Source: Zestomonas insulae (GTDB taxonomy: Bacteria; Pseudomonadota; Gammaproteobacteria; Pseudomonadales; Pseudomonadaceae). Taken from it: a DNA stretch of 64,000 nucleotides. The notes under the pieces were generated by a model. The model had not been told where the DNA came from. It worked only from the letters and a program-made list of their open reading frames with translations, and ran no database searches. Numbering within the stretch: position 1 is the stretch's first letter; each line of letters starts with the position of its first letter. Below are positions 50,129 to 58,440 of the stretch, in pieces. The position numbers and the translations under genes were made by a program. The DNA is taken from contig NZ_JAFEUP010000006.1 in the NCBI RefSeq assembly GCF_016901015.1, positions 1-64,000 on the forward strand, in the 5' to 3' direction.

Positions 50129-51208
50129 ATGGCGCTCAACACCGCTGAAGAACTGATCGAAGACATCCGCGCCGGCAAGATGGTCATCCTCATGGATGAC
50201 GAGGACCGCGAGAACGAAGGCGACATCATCATCGCCTCCGAATGCGTCACCGCCGAGCACATCAACTTCATGGCCCGCTTCGCCCGTGGCCTGATCTGCA
50301 TGCCGATGACCCGCGAGCGCTGCGAGACCCTGCAGCTGCCGCTGATGGCGCCGCGCAACGGTTCCGGCTTCGGCACCAAGTTCACCGTCTCCATCGAGGC
50401 TGCCGAAGGGGTGACCACCGGCATCTCCGCCGCCGACCGCGCGCGCACCGTGCAGGCCGCAGTGGCCAAGGGGGCAGTGGCCGCCGATATCGTCAGCCCG
50501 GGGCATATTTTCCCGCTGATGGCCCAGCCCGGCGGCGTGCTGGCCCGTGCCGGACACACCGAGGCGGCCTGCGACCTGGCGCGCATGGGCGGTTTCGAGC
50601 CGTCCGGGGTGATCTGCGAGATCATGAACGACGACGGCACCATGGCCCGCCGCCCGGAGCTGGAGGCCTTCGCCGAGCTGCACGGCATCAAGATCGGCAC
50701 CATCGCCGACCTGATCCACTACCGGCTGATCCACGAGCGCACCGTCGAGCGCATCAGCGAGCAACCGCTGGACACCGAAGTCGGCCAGTTCAACCTGGTC
50801 ACCTACCGCGACGCGGTGGAAGACACCGTGCACATGGCGCTGACCCTCGGCCGCATCTGCCCCGAGGAACCGACCCTGGTGCGCGTGCACAACATGGAAC
50901 CGCTGCGTGACCTGTTCATGGTCAACCAGCCGGGGCGCTGGAGCCTGCGCGCGGCGATGGCCAAGGTGGCCGACGCCGGCAGCGGCGTGGTGCTGCTGCT
51001 CGGCAACCCGCTGACCGGTCCGGAGCTGCTCGCCCACCTCGGTCGCCAGCAGCCGCCGAGCCCGGCGACCTACAGCACGGTCGGCGCCGGTTCGCAGATC
51101 CTCCGCGACCTCGGTGTGCGCCAGATGCGCCTGATGAGCTCGCCGATGAAGTTCAACGCGATATCCGGTTTCGACCTGGAGGTTGTAGAATACCTCCCCT
51201 CTGAATAA
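50129..51208 (+). CDS. ribB: 3,4-dihydroxy-2-butanone 4-phosphate synthase with degenerate GTP cyclohydrolase II domain (RibBA-like)
   Basis: 359 residues from ATG 50129. The N-terminal RibB domain carries the metal and substrate motifs DDEDRENEGD (residues 24-33) and HTEAACDLARMGG. The C-terminal half aligns with RibA by length but lacks its zinc motif CX10CXC. The corresponding stretch reads HNMEPLRDLFMVNQPGRWSL, with no cysteine. GTP cyclohydrolase II is therefore likely supplied by the separate ribA at 59594. Part of the FMN-riboswitch transcript; a terminator follows. Confidence 0.93.
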   Translation: MALNTAEELIEDIRAGKMVILMDDEDRENEGDIIIASECVTAEHINFMARFARGLICMPMTRERCETLQLPLMAPRNGSGFGTKFTVSIEAAEGVTTGISAADRARTVQAAVAKGAVAADIVSPGHIFPLMAQPGGVLARAGHTEAACDLARMGGFEPSGVICEIMNDDGTMARRPELEAFAELHGIKIGTIADLIHYRLIHERTVERISEQPLDTEVGQFNLVTYRDAVEDTVHMALTLGRICPEEPTLVRVHNMEPLRDLFMVNQPGRWSLRAAMAKVADAGSGVVLLLGNPLTGPELLAHLGRQQPPSPATYSTVGAGSQILRDLGVRQMRLMSSPMKFNAISGFDLEVVEYLPSE

Positions 51209-51231
51209 GGCCCGCAGCCGCTGCGGCCCAC

Positions 51232-51257
51232 GGGGCGCCACGTTGCGCCCCTTTTTC
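51232..51257 (+). terminator. Terminator between ribBA and ribH
   Basis: GGGGCGC pairs with GCGCCCC around CACGTT, followed by five T and CATCTTTA. It suggests that ribH-nusB is at least partly separate from ribE-ribBA. Confidence 0.83.
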
Positions 51258-51300
51258 ATCTTTACTCCCTGAATCTGCTCTTTACTGACGAGAACGCTCC

Positions 51301-51777
51301 ATGACCCTGAAGACCATCGAAGGTACCTTTATCGCCCCCAAAGGCCGCTATGCCCTGGTGGTCGGCCGCTTCAACAGCTTTGTGGTTGAAAGCCTGGTCA
51401 GCGGCGCGGTCGACGCGCTGGTGCGCCACGGCGTCAGCGAGAGCGACATCACCGTGATCCGTGCCCCGGGCGCCTTCGAGATTCCGCTGGTGGCGCAGAA
51501 AGTCGCCCAGCGTGGCGAATACGACGCGATCATCGCCCTCGGCGCCGTGATCCGTGGCGGCACCCCGCACTTCGAATACGTCGCCGGCGAATGCACCAAG
51601 GGCCTGGCCCAAGTGTCCCTGGAGTTCGGCGTACCGGTGGCCTTCGGCGTGCTGACCGTCGATTCCATCGAGCAAGCCATCGAGCGCTCCGGCACCAAGG
51701 CTGGCAACAAGGGTGCCGAAGCCGCCCTGTCCGCGCTGGAAATGATCAGTCTGCTGGCGCAGCTGGAGGCCAAGTGA
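51301..51777 (+). CDS. ribH: 6,7-dimethyl-8-ribityllumazine synthase
   Basis: RibH condenses the ribB and ribD/A products into lumazine, the substrate of RibE. The 158 residues contain VVGRFNSFVVESLVSGA, RAPGAFEIPLVAQ and the active-site GAVIRGGTPHFEYV. The histidine in PHFEY is catalytic. Its end overlaps the nusB GTG by four bases (GTGA), the conserved ribH-nusB pair. Confidence 0.96.
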   Translation: MTLKTIEGTFIAPKGRYALVVGRFNSFVVESLVSGAVDALVRHGVSESDITVIRAPGAFEIPLVAQKVAQRGEYDAIIALGAVIRGGTPHFEYVAGECTKGLAQVSLEFGVPVAFGVLTVDSIEQAIERSGTKAGNKGAEAALSALEMISLLAQLEAK

Positions 51778-52271
51778 GCCGCGACGATAGCGACCGCTTC
51801 AACCCGCCCGCGGAGAAGCGGCCGAACGCCCCCACCGGCAAGATCGCTGCGCGTCGTCAGGCGCGCAGCCTGGCCATGCAGGCGTTGTATCAGTGGCAGA
51901 TGGCCGGTCACTCGCTTAACGAGATCGAAGCGCAGTTCCGCGTCGACAACGATTTCAGCGAAGTCGACGGCGCCTATTTCCACGAAATCCTGCACGGCGT
52001 GGCGACCAACAAGAGCGAGATCGACGAGGCCTTCGAAGGCCTGCTCGACCGTCCGCTGGCCGACCTCGACCCGGTGGAACTGGCCATCCTGCGCCTGTCC
52101 ACCTGGGAACTGCTCAAACGTGTCGACGTGCCGTACCGCGTGGCGATCAACGAGGGCATCGAGCTGGCCAAGGTGTTCGGCGCCACCGACGGACACAAGT
52201 TCGTCAACGGCGTGCTCGACAAGCTGGCGCCCAAGCTGCGCGCCGCCGAAGTGAACGCGGCCAAGCGCTGA
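51774..52271 (+). CDS. nusB: Transcription antitermination factor NusB
   Basis: NusB binds boxA RNA with S10/NusE in rRNA antitermination. I place the start at GTG 51774, overlapping the ribH stop, giving 165 residues. The helical core is clear: AARRQARSLAMQALYQWQM, then LDRPLADLDPVELAILRLSTWELL and INEGIELAKVFGATDGHKFVNGVLD. The open frame further upstream is antisense to ribH. rpsJ is also in this window. Confidence 0.95.
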   Translation: MSRDDSDRFNPPAEKRPNAPTGKIAARRQARSLAMQALYQWQMAGHSLNEIEAQFRVDNDFSEVDGAYFHEILHGVATNKSEIDEAFEGLLDRPLADLDPVELAILRLSTWELLKRVDVPYRVAINEGIELAKVFGATDGHKFVNGVLDKLAPKLRAAEVNAAKR

Positions 52272-52353
52272 GTGCGGGGCTCTGTGGGCGCGGCCCGCGG
52301 CCGCGACGCGGTCGCTGTCGCGGCCCAGGTTGAGCCCACCGCTGGAGTCTCAT

Positions 52354-53313
52354 GTGGGTGAATTCGAACTGATCCGCCGCTACTTCGCCGCCGCGGCCAG
52401 CGCCCAGCCGGCCGCCGGTGTCGCACTCGGTATCGGTGACGATTGCGCCCTGCTGCAGGTGTCCGCCGGCGAACAGCTGGCGGTGTCCACCGACACCCTG
52501 GTTGCCGGGGTGCACTTTCCCGAATCCTGTGATCCCCGCCTGCTCGGCCAGCGCGCGCTCGCCGTGGCCGCCAGCGACCTGGCGGCGATGGGCGCTGCGC
52601 CGCTGGCCTTCACCCTGGCGCTGACCCTGCCGACGGCCGAACCGGCCTGGCTGCAGGGTTTCGCCGAGGGCCTCGACCAGATGGCCCGGCAATGCGGCCT
52701 GGCCCTGGTCGGCGGGGATACCACGCGCGGCCCGCTGAGCCTGACCCTGACCGTGTTCGGTCGCCTACCGGCCGGCCAGGCGCTGACCCGCGGCGGTGCC
52801 CAGGTCGGCGATCTGCTCTGTGTCGGCGGCTCGCTCGGCGACGGTGCCGGTGCGCTTCCGCTGGTGCTCGGCCAGCAGACCGCCTCGGCGGAGCTCGCCG
52901 CAGCGCTGCTGGCGCGCTACTGGGCGCCGCAGCCGCAGTTCGTGCTCGGCCAGGTGCTGCGCGGTCGGGCCACGGCGGCGCTGGATATCTCCGACGGGTT
53001 GCTCGCCGACTGCGGGCATATCGCCCAGGCCTCCGGCGTTGCCGTGCTGGTCGAGCGCGAGCGTCTGCCGCTGTCGCCGGCGCTGCTCGCTCTCTACGGG
53101 CGGGACGCCGCGCTGGCGCAGGCCTTGTCCGGTGGCGACGACTACCGTCTGGTCTGCTGCCTGCCGCCGGCGCAGCTCGCCGAAGTGCAGGCCGCCTGGC
53201 CGGAGCTGACGGTGATTGGGCGTATCGCCGCCGGCCACGGGGTCCAGTTGCTCGACGCCAACGGCCAGCCACTGGCCATGCCGGTCGCCGGCTACCAACA
53301 TTTTCAGCCCTAG
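52354..53313 (+). CDS. thiL: Thiamine-monophosphate kinase
   Basis: ThiL makes thiamine diphosphate, the last step of the pathway. I chose GTG 52354 (MGEFELIRRYFA), with GGAG seven bases upstream, over a TTG eight codons earlier; this gives 319 residues. GIGDDCALL and STDTLVAGVHFP hold the metal-binding aspartates. GGDTTRGPLSLTLTVFG and LDISDGLLADCGH are also typical. It follows nusB and precedes pgpA by 16 bases, as in other pseudomonads. Confidence 0.94.
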   Translation: MGEFELIRRYFAAAASAQPAAGVALGIGDDCALLQVSAGEQLAVSTDTLVAGVHFPESCDPRLLGQRALAVAASDLAAMGAAPLAFTLALTLPTAEPAWLQGFAEGLDQMARQCGLALVGGDTTRGPLSLTLTVFGRLPAGQALTRGGAQVGDLLCVGGSLGDGAGALPLVLGQQTASAELAAALLARYWAPQPQFVLGQVLRGRATAALDISDGLLADCGHIAQASGVAVLVERERLPLSPALLALYGRDAALAQALSGGDDYRLVCCLPPAQLAEVQAAWPELTVIGRIAAGHGVQLLDANGQPLAMPVAGYQHFQP

Positions 53314-53329
53314 TCTTCAGGACCGCCTC

Positions 53330-53848
53330 GTGCCCGAACATCCCGACCAAGCTCCCGCCCAGCCCGTGCCGCCTTCGGTGTGGCGCAACCCTTGGCACTT
53401 CCTGGCCTTCGGCTTCGGCTCCGGTACCCTGCCGAAAGCGCCGGGCACTTGGGGCTCGCTGGTGGCACTGCCGTTCATCCCGCTGTGGCAGATGCTGCCG
53501 GACTGGGGCTACTGGCTGATGCTCGGGCTGACCATGTTGTTCGGCTTCTGGCTGTGCGGGCGGGTCGCCGATGACTTGCGCGTGCACGACCACGAAGGCA
53601 TCGTCTGGGACGAGATGGTTGGCATGTGGATCACCCTGTGGCTGGTGCCCGAGGGTTGGGGCTGGCTGCTGGCGGGCTTTGTGGTGTTCCGCATCTTGGA
53701 TATTCTCAAGCCCTGGCCGATACGCTGGGTTGATCGCCATGTGCACGGCGGGGTCGGCATCATGCTCGACGACGTGCTCGCCGGCGTGTTCGCCTGGCTG
53801 GTGATGCAGGGATTGGTGTGGGGCTGGGCAGAACTGGCCCTGGTTTGA
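53330..53848 (+). CDS. pgpA: Phosphatidylglycerophosphatase A
   Basis: PgpA dephosphorylates phosphatidylglycerophosphate at the inner membrane. I place the start at GTG 53330 after CAGGA, giving 172 residues. The conserved GSGTLPKAPGTWGSL opens the protein, and DHEGIVWDEMVGMW holds the active-site acids. LDILKPWPIRWVDRHVHGGVGIMLDD contains further conserved aspartates. Hydrophobic helices span about 50-90, 115-130 and 150-165. Confidence 0.95.
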   Translation: MPEHPDQAPAQPVPPSVWRNPWHFLAFGFGSGTLPKAPGTWGSLVALPFIPLWQMLPDWGYWLMLGLTMLFGFWLCGRVADDLRVHDHEGIVWDEMVGMWITLWLVPEGWGWLLAGFVVFRILDILKPWPIRWVDRHVHGGVGIMLDDVLAGVFAWLVMQGLVWGWAELALV

Positions 53849-53873
53849 CGGTGGTTGGGGCGAGGGCAGCGGA

Positions 53874-54629
53874 ATGCGTCGCGGAATAGGGATATTGCTC
53901 GGGCTGCTGAGCTGGTGGGCGCTGCACGGATACGCGCAGGACGCGCCGCCGGCGGACATCCGGGTGGCCAGCGAAGTCTGGAAACAGTACACCGAGCGGG
54001 ATGGCAGCGGCCTCGGCTGGGACCTGTTGCGCGCGGTGTACGAGCCGCTTGGCGTGCAACTGAAGACCCAGAGCGTGCCCTACACCCGCTCGATCGGCCT
54101 GGTGCAGCGCGGCGAAGCGGATGCCTGGCTCGGCTCCTACGCGGATGAAGTGCGCAACGGCGTGGTCTACCCGCAGTGGCATTTCGACGCCGACCAGATC
54201 TGCACCCTCGGCCTCACCGAGCAGCCGGTGGTGACCCTGGCCAGCCTGCCGCGTTTCCACCTGGCGTGGATGCGCGGCTACGGCTACGAGCGTTATCTGA
54301 CGAACTTGACCCACTTCCAGGAAATCCAGCGCCGCGACGGTATCCTGTCGATGCTGCGCCTCAGGCACGCCGACCTGTTCATCGACGCCCGTCCGGAGAT
54401 CGAGGAAGTCCTCGAGGGCGCCGAGGATCGCGCCGCCTTCCGCGTCACCTGTCTGACCCAGTTGCCGCTGTATGTCGGTTTTGCCGACACCGCCAAGGGT
54501 CGTGCGCTGGCGGCGTTGTACGATCGGCGCATGGCGCAGTTGGTGCGCAGCGGCGAGCTGCGGCCGTTGTTTGCGCGCTGGCACTACCCCTATCCCTTCG
54601 AAGAGGCTCCTCATGCGTCGACGCCTTGA
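53874..54629 (+). CDS. Periplasmic substrate-binding protein, SBP family 3-like
   Basis: 251 residues. A signal peptide (MRRGIGILLGLLSWWALHGYAQ) leads to IRVASEVWKQYTERDGSGLGWDLLRAVYEPLG, the opening of amino-acid-type binding proteins, followed by VPYTRSIGLVQRGEADAWLGSY. No permease or ATPase is adjacent, so it may be an orphan binding protein or a sensor. It overlaps the next gene by 17 bases, so the two are coupled. Ligand unknown. Confidence 0.8.
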   Translation: MRRGIGILLGLLSWWALHGYAQDAPPADIRVASEVWKQYTERDGSGLGWDLLRAVYEPLGVQLKTQSVPYTRSIGLVQRGEADAWLGSYADEVRNGVVYPQWHFDADQICTLGLTEQPVVTLASLPRFHLAWMRGYGYERYLTNLTHFQEIQRRDGILSMLRLRHADLFIDARPEIEEVLEGAEDRAAFRVTCLTQLPLYVGFADTAKGRALAALYDRRMAQLVRSGELRPLFARWHYPYPFEEAPHASTP

Positions 54630-55266
54630 TCTGCTTGCCGCCGGCCTGCTGCTGGCCGCCGTCTCCACCCTGCATGCGGCACCGCTGGTACAGGTGGTCG
54701 GCCTGTTCCCGGGCGCCGCGGTGCTCAAGGTCGATGGCCAGCGTAAGCTGGTCAAGGTCGGCCAGACCGGCCCCGGCGGCGTGCAGGTGGTGAGTGCCGA
54801 CAGTCGCGGCGCGGTGCTGCGTGTCGACGGCGTGGAGCAGAGCTACAGCCTCAGCCGCGAGTACGGCGAGGGCGGCTACAGCGCGCCGACACGTCAGCAG
54901 CTGAGCATCGCCCGTGGCATCGGCGGCCACTACTGGGTGGCCGGCTCGGTGGACGGCCATCCGGTGCAGTTCCTGGTCGACACCGGCGCCACCTCGGTGG
55001 CGCTCAACGAAGGCCAGGCGCGTACCCTCGGCCTGGATTTCCGCGTCCAGGGCCAACCCATGCAGGTCAGCACCGCCAGCGGCACGGCCAAGGCCTGGCG
55101 GGTCAAGCTCGACCGCGTCAAGGTCGGCACCCTGGAGCTGCTCGGCGTGGAAGCCATGGTGCTCGAGGGCGACTCGCCGAGCGAGGCGCTGCTGGGCATG
55201 AGCTTCCTCAATCGGGTCGGCTGGCGTGAGGATCAAGGTGTGCTGCTGCTCGAATCCAAGCACTGA
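54613..55266 (+). CDS. Secreted retropepsin-like aspartic protease (clan AA, TIGR02281 type)
   Basis: 217 residues from ATG 54613, inside the end of the preceding gene. A signal peptide (MRRRLDLLAAGLLLAAVSTLHA) is followed by a small beta domain. The protease domain then has the active-site motif FLVDTGATSVALN (D123) and the flap-like region further on. Retropepsin-like proteins with one active-site motif work as dimers. The substrate is unknown. Pairing with a binding protein is noted but unexplained. Confidence 0.82.
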   Translation: MRRRLDLLAAGLLLAAVSTLHAAPLVQVVGLFPGAAVLKVDGQRKLVKVGQTGPGGVQVVSADSRGAVLRVDGVEQSYSLSREYGEGGYSAPTRQQLSIARGIGGHYWVAGSVDGHPVQFLVDTGATSVALNEGQARTLGLDFRVQGQPMQVSTASGTAKAWRVKLDRVKVGTLELLGVEAMVLEGDSPSEALLGMSFLNRVGWREDQGVLLLESKH

Positions 55267-55288
55267 GCCGCCACCGCCATAACTGAAT

Positions 55289-55312
55289 AGGGCGCCTTTT
55301 GGCGCCCTGTTG
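55289..55312. terminator. Hairpin between the protease gene and the pilin operon
   Basis: GGGCGCC and GGCGCCC pair around TTTT. The flanking T tract is weak on both strands (TGTTGCGTTT forward). The two genes converge here. Confidence 0.6.
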
Positions 55313-55315
55313 CGT

Positions 55316-57364
55316 TTACAGGTAGCGACTCCACATCAGCTTGGCCTGGCCAGTCTGGCCGCTGCCACTGCCGCTGCTGTCGCCGCTGTTCTGGCATTCG
55401 CCGCCGCTGCACACCGGCACGTCTTCCGGGTCGAAGCCGGGCGGCAGGTTGCGCAGGTCGATGGTGGTGCTGCCGCTCCAGTTGTTGCTGCCACCGCCTT
55501 GGCGGGCGGCGGTGATGTAGCCGTTGACCGTGGTGTCACCGCCAGTCTGCAGCAGATTGCCGGCGACCAGGCTGCCATAGATCTTGCTCGACGCGCCGAG
55601 GCTGATGTTGCCGCCGCTGAAGCTGCTGCCGCTGTAGCTGCCGGCGAGCAGGGCGATGTTGCCCAGCGAGTTGGACTTCAGCTGCTGGGTGGTGAGGTCG
55701 CAGAAATTGGTAGGGTACAGGCCGACGTAGTAGGTGTTGGCGCAGGTCTGCGCGTAGCCGGCGTAGTTCACCGCGAAGGTGCGGTGGCTGCCGCTGGTGA
55801 CGATGTTGCCGGTGGCCAGGATGGTGTTGCGGAAGGTGCCGCTGGCCAGTTCGACGTCGCCGGCGAACCACAGCACGCCGGGTGCGACCACCGCCGGGGT
55901 GGTGTCGCCGGTCTGCCCGGTGAGGGTCCACTTGCCGGAGGCGAACACGATGCTCTGTGCGCCGTCGAAGGTGCCCTGGGTGATCTTGCGCAGGTTGGCC
56001 ACGCCGGGGCCGGTGCAGGTGCCGTTGACCACCGTGGCGCACTCGTCGCGGCAGTAGCCGTTGCCGTCCAGTTCGGCGCACAGGTAGCCGAAACGGTCAT
56101 TGAAACCGACGCGGATCTTGCCCAGCCGGTAGCGGCCATTGGCGATGCCGTTGACGTTGTTCACCGTGACGCGGATCAGGTTGCTGCTGAATTCGAACAG
56201 GTAGTTCGCCGAATCCTTCAGCTCGTTGGCGTCTACGCGCACCTTGGGCGGGGTGAACGGCAGCAACGGGCTGATCAAGGTGACGGTGACCGGGGTCGGC
56301 GCGATGATCTTGGCCGGCGCCACCGGGCAGCCGCTGACGCTGCCGGCGGCGCGGATGCTGTCGAAGGTATTCCAGTTGACGCTCGGGCAGGTCACGTTGG
56401 CCTGGCTGGTGATCGCCCGCACGGTGGGGAAATTGCTGACCGTGACGTTGCCCACTGCGTTGGCGCTGGCCGTGGTGCCGTTGCTGATCGCCATGGTCTT
56501 GCCGGCGGTAAAGGTGCCGTGGCTGCCGCCGCTGCTTGCGCTGAGCTTGCCGAGCGCGTTGGCGGTGGCGACGCTGCCGTTGTTGATGGTGATGTCGCCG
56601 TTGGCGTTGAGCAGGCCCTGGGTGCCACCGCTGTTGATGATGATGTTGCCGAGCGCCGAGGCCTTGACCGCCGACGCCGAGCCGCTGAGGTTGATGTTGC
56701 CGTTGGCGAACACTTCCTCGACCTTGATCGCGCTGCCGATGCTGACGTCGCCGGTGGCCTGCAGGGTCTTGATCCCGGTGACCGAGGCGCTGTTCAGGGT
56801 AACGTTACCCTGCACGTTGAAGCGCGCGTTGTCGCCGCCCTTCACGTCGATGCCGCCGGACATGTTCAGATCGCCATAGATGTTGATCACATCGTTGGGA
56901 TTGCCGGAATTGTTGTTCTGCCCACCGCCGCCGGGCACCACCGCGAACACCACCTGCAGGGTCGAGGTGGCGCGCGCCGCGTCGTCCTGATTGCGCACAT
57001 TGGCGGTGATCGTATAGCGCTGTTCGCTGGCCCCGGAGGCGGGCGCCTGATTGGCGACGATGCTGGCGTGCAGCACGCGGTCGCCGATCTGCATGGCGAT
57101 GTCGTTGCCGGCGACCAGTGCGCCGAGCGCGGTCTGGTCGAGCTGGGTGAAGTACTGGCGGAGGATTTCCACGCCGGCCCAGGCGCCGGCCTGGGCGTTG
57201 GTGCTGGCATGCACCGCCACCTGTTTCTCCTGGGTGCCGCGCACCGCATGCATCACGCCGAACGCGGTGACGGTCAGCGCCATGCCGGCGAGCAGCACGA
57301 TGAAGATGGTCGCCATGCCGCGCTGGCGGGCAGGGGGTGCATGGCGGAACGAACGCAAGCCCAT
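55316..57364 (-). CDS. Giant PilX-like minor pilin with a long repeat-rich C-terminal body
   Basis: 682 residues, the last gene of a five-gene pilin operon. The N-terminus has a short basic leader ending RQRG at residue 16, then MATIFIVLLAGMALTVTAFGVMH. It looks like a type III prepilin segment, but mature position 5 is Phe, not Glu. PilX and GspK proteins also lack it. A normal PilX is under 200 residues. Here residues about 140-340 are short glycine/asparagine-rich units (ANGDITINNGSVATANALG-like, about 20 residues apart), suggesting a beta-solenoid. A cysteine-rich part (CAELDGNGYCRDECATVV) and a second repeat zone follow. A pilus-tip or adhesin role is inference. Confidence 0.72.
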   Translation of the reverse strand: MGLRSFRHAPPARQRGMATIFIVLLAGMALTVTAFGVMHAVRGTQEKQVAVHASTNAQAGAWAGVEILRQYFTQLDQTALGALVAGNDIAMQIGDRVLHASIVANQAPASGASEQRYTITANVRNQDDAARATSTLQVVFAVVPGGGGQNNNSGNPNDVINIYGDLNMSGGIDVKGGDNARFNVQGNVTLNSASVTGIKTLQATGDVSIGSAIKVEEVFANGNINLSGSASAVKASALGNIIINSGGTQGLLNANGDITINNGSVATANALGKLSASSGGSHGTFTAGKTMAISNGTTASANAVGNVTVSNFPTVRAITSQANVTCPSVNWNTFDSIRAAGSVSGCPVAPAKIIAPTPVTVTLISPLLPFTPPKVRVDANELKDSANYLFEFSSNLIRVTVNNVNGIANGRYRLGKIRVGFNDRFGYLCAELDGNGYCRDECATVVNGTCTGPGVANLRKITQGTFDGAQSIVFASGKWTLTGQTGDTTPAVVAPGVLWFAGDVELASGTFRNTILATGNIVTSGSHRTFAVNYAGYAQTCANTYYVGLYPTNFCDLTTQQLKSNSLGNIALLAGSYSGSSFSGGNISLGASSKIYGSLVAGNLLQTGGDTTVNGYITAARQGGGSNNWSGSTTIDLRNLPPGFDPEDVPVCSGGECQNSGDSSGSGSGQTGQAKLMWSRYL

Positions 57365-57370
57365 GATCGG

Positions 57371-58030
57371 CTATCCCGGAATGTTGGTAAGGCAGAGGCT
57401 GTAGCTCAGCGGGGCGACGCCGCTGGCGCCGGCGAGCTGGGCGCTGCTCTGCGCGGAGAGGGTGACCTGTGGGTGGCTGGCGGCGACGCCGAGACCGAAC
57501 GGCGCGCAGTCGACCTTGGCGATGCTGAACGTCACCACCGCCTGCGGGGCGGCCTGCTGCGCGGCGGGTACCAGCAGCTTGGCGAGGTCCTGACGCACGC
57601 TCCAGTTCAGCCCGGCGAGGTTGGCGCTGGCGCTGCAGCCGCTGTCGGCCTGCAACAGCGAGAGCAGGCGCACCGCCTTGCCGCTGTTGGCATCGCTGGC
57701 GCCGCGGTCGACCAGGCCGCGGCACTGGTAGCCGCTGGCGTCCAGGTAGCGCCACAGGAGGGCGCTGTGGCTGCTGCCGGAGAGGCTGATGGTGCTCTTC
57801 TCCAGGTTGCTTGCGGCGCTGCTGTCGATACCGAAGCCGGCGCTCTGCACTTCCAGCTGCGCGCTGAGCAGCCCGGCGGCGAGCTGGCCGTCCTGGTTGG
57901 CGTCCTGGGTGGCGACCACTGCGGTCTGCACCAGGTTGCGGTACAGCGCGAGCATGGCGAGGATGCACATAGTCGACAGCAGCATGCCGATCATCAGGCT
58001 GATCAGGGTCAGGCCGGTCTGACGTTTCAT
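57371..58030 (-). CDS. PilW-like minor pilin lacking Glu5
   Basis: 219 residues with a six-residue leader MKRQTG, then LTLISLMIGMLLSTMCILAMLALY. The prepilin peptidase site is normal, but mature position 5, nearly always Glu, is Ser (LTLIS). The body contains paired cysteines (YQCRG, SGCSA, VDCAP, LCLTN). Its start overlaps the PilV-like stop (ATGA) and it ends six bases before the giant gene. By order it corresponds to PilW of the fimU-pilV-W-X operon. Confidence 0.75.
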   Translation of the reverse strand: MKRQTGLTLISLMIGMLLSTMCILAMLALYRNLVQTAVVATQDANQDGQLAAGLLSAQLEVQSAGFGIDSSAASNLEKSTISLSGSSHSALLWRYLDASGYQCRGLVDRGASDANSGKAVRLLSLLQADSGCSASANLAGLNWSVRQDLAKLLVPAAQQAAPQAVVTFSIAKVDCAPFGLGVAASHPQVTLSAQSSAQLAGASGVAPLSYSLCLTNIPG

Positions 58031-58440
58031 AGCCCGCTCCCGACGCGCACTTCGCCGCCCAGCGCCGGATCATTGACCGACAGGCTGAGCGGGCCCTGCA
58101 CGCCGGTGAGCGTGCGCCGCGCGCTGTCGCTGCTCTTGCCTACCGACACCGAGAGGTTGCTGTTGCAGCCGCTGACCTGCACCGCCAGGGTCAGCTGGTT
58201 GGGCAGGGTGATGCTCGGCGCACTGCTGCACAGGTTGAGCGTGCCGCTGCCGTTGCGCTGCAGCAGGTCGCGCATCTGGCTGACCGCCAGGCTCTGCAGG
58301 TTCATGTCCTTCTGGCTGACCGCCACCCGCGAAGTGGCGTAGACCAGCCCGAGGCCGACGATCGACATCAGCAGCATGCCGAGCAGCGCTTCGATCAGCA
58401 CGTCGCCGCGCTGCCGTTCAGTTGAAAGTAACCGAGACAT
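58027..58440 (-). CDS. PilV-like minor pilin
   Basis: 137 residues from ATG 58440, with AGGAAG six bases upstream; a GTG two codons earlier is less likely. The leader is MSRLLSTERQRG, and the mature N-terminus is DVLIEALLGMLLMSIVGLGLVYAT with Glu at position 5. Short body with one cysteine pair (LCSSA, SGCNS). It overlaps the FimT-like gene by 23 bases and the PilW-like gene by four, so all are translated together. Confidence 0.78.
   Translation of the reverse strand: MSRLLSTERQRGDVLIEALLGMLLMSIVGLGLVYATSRVAVSQKDMNLQSLAVSQMRDLLQRNGSGTLNLCSSAPSITLPNQLTLAVQVSGCNSNLSVSVGKSSDSARRTLTGVQGPLSLSVNDPALGGEVRVGSGL

Noticed and set aside
55310..58342. A 1010-codon plus-strand open frame over the pilin genes
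   Set aside because: Composition is alanine/glycine/valine-rich without domain structure, and the minus strand has five genes with prepilin peptidase sites.
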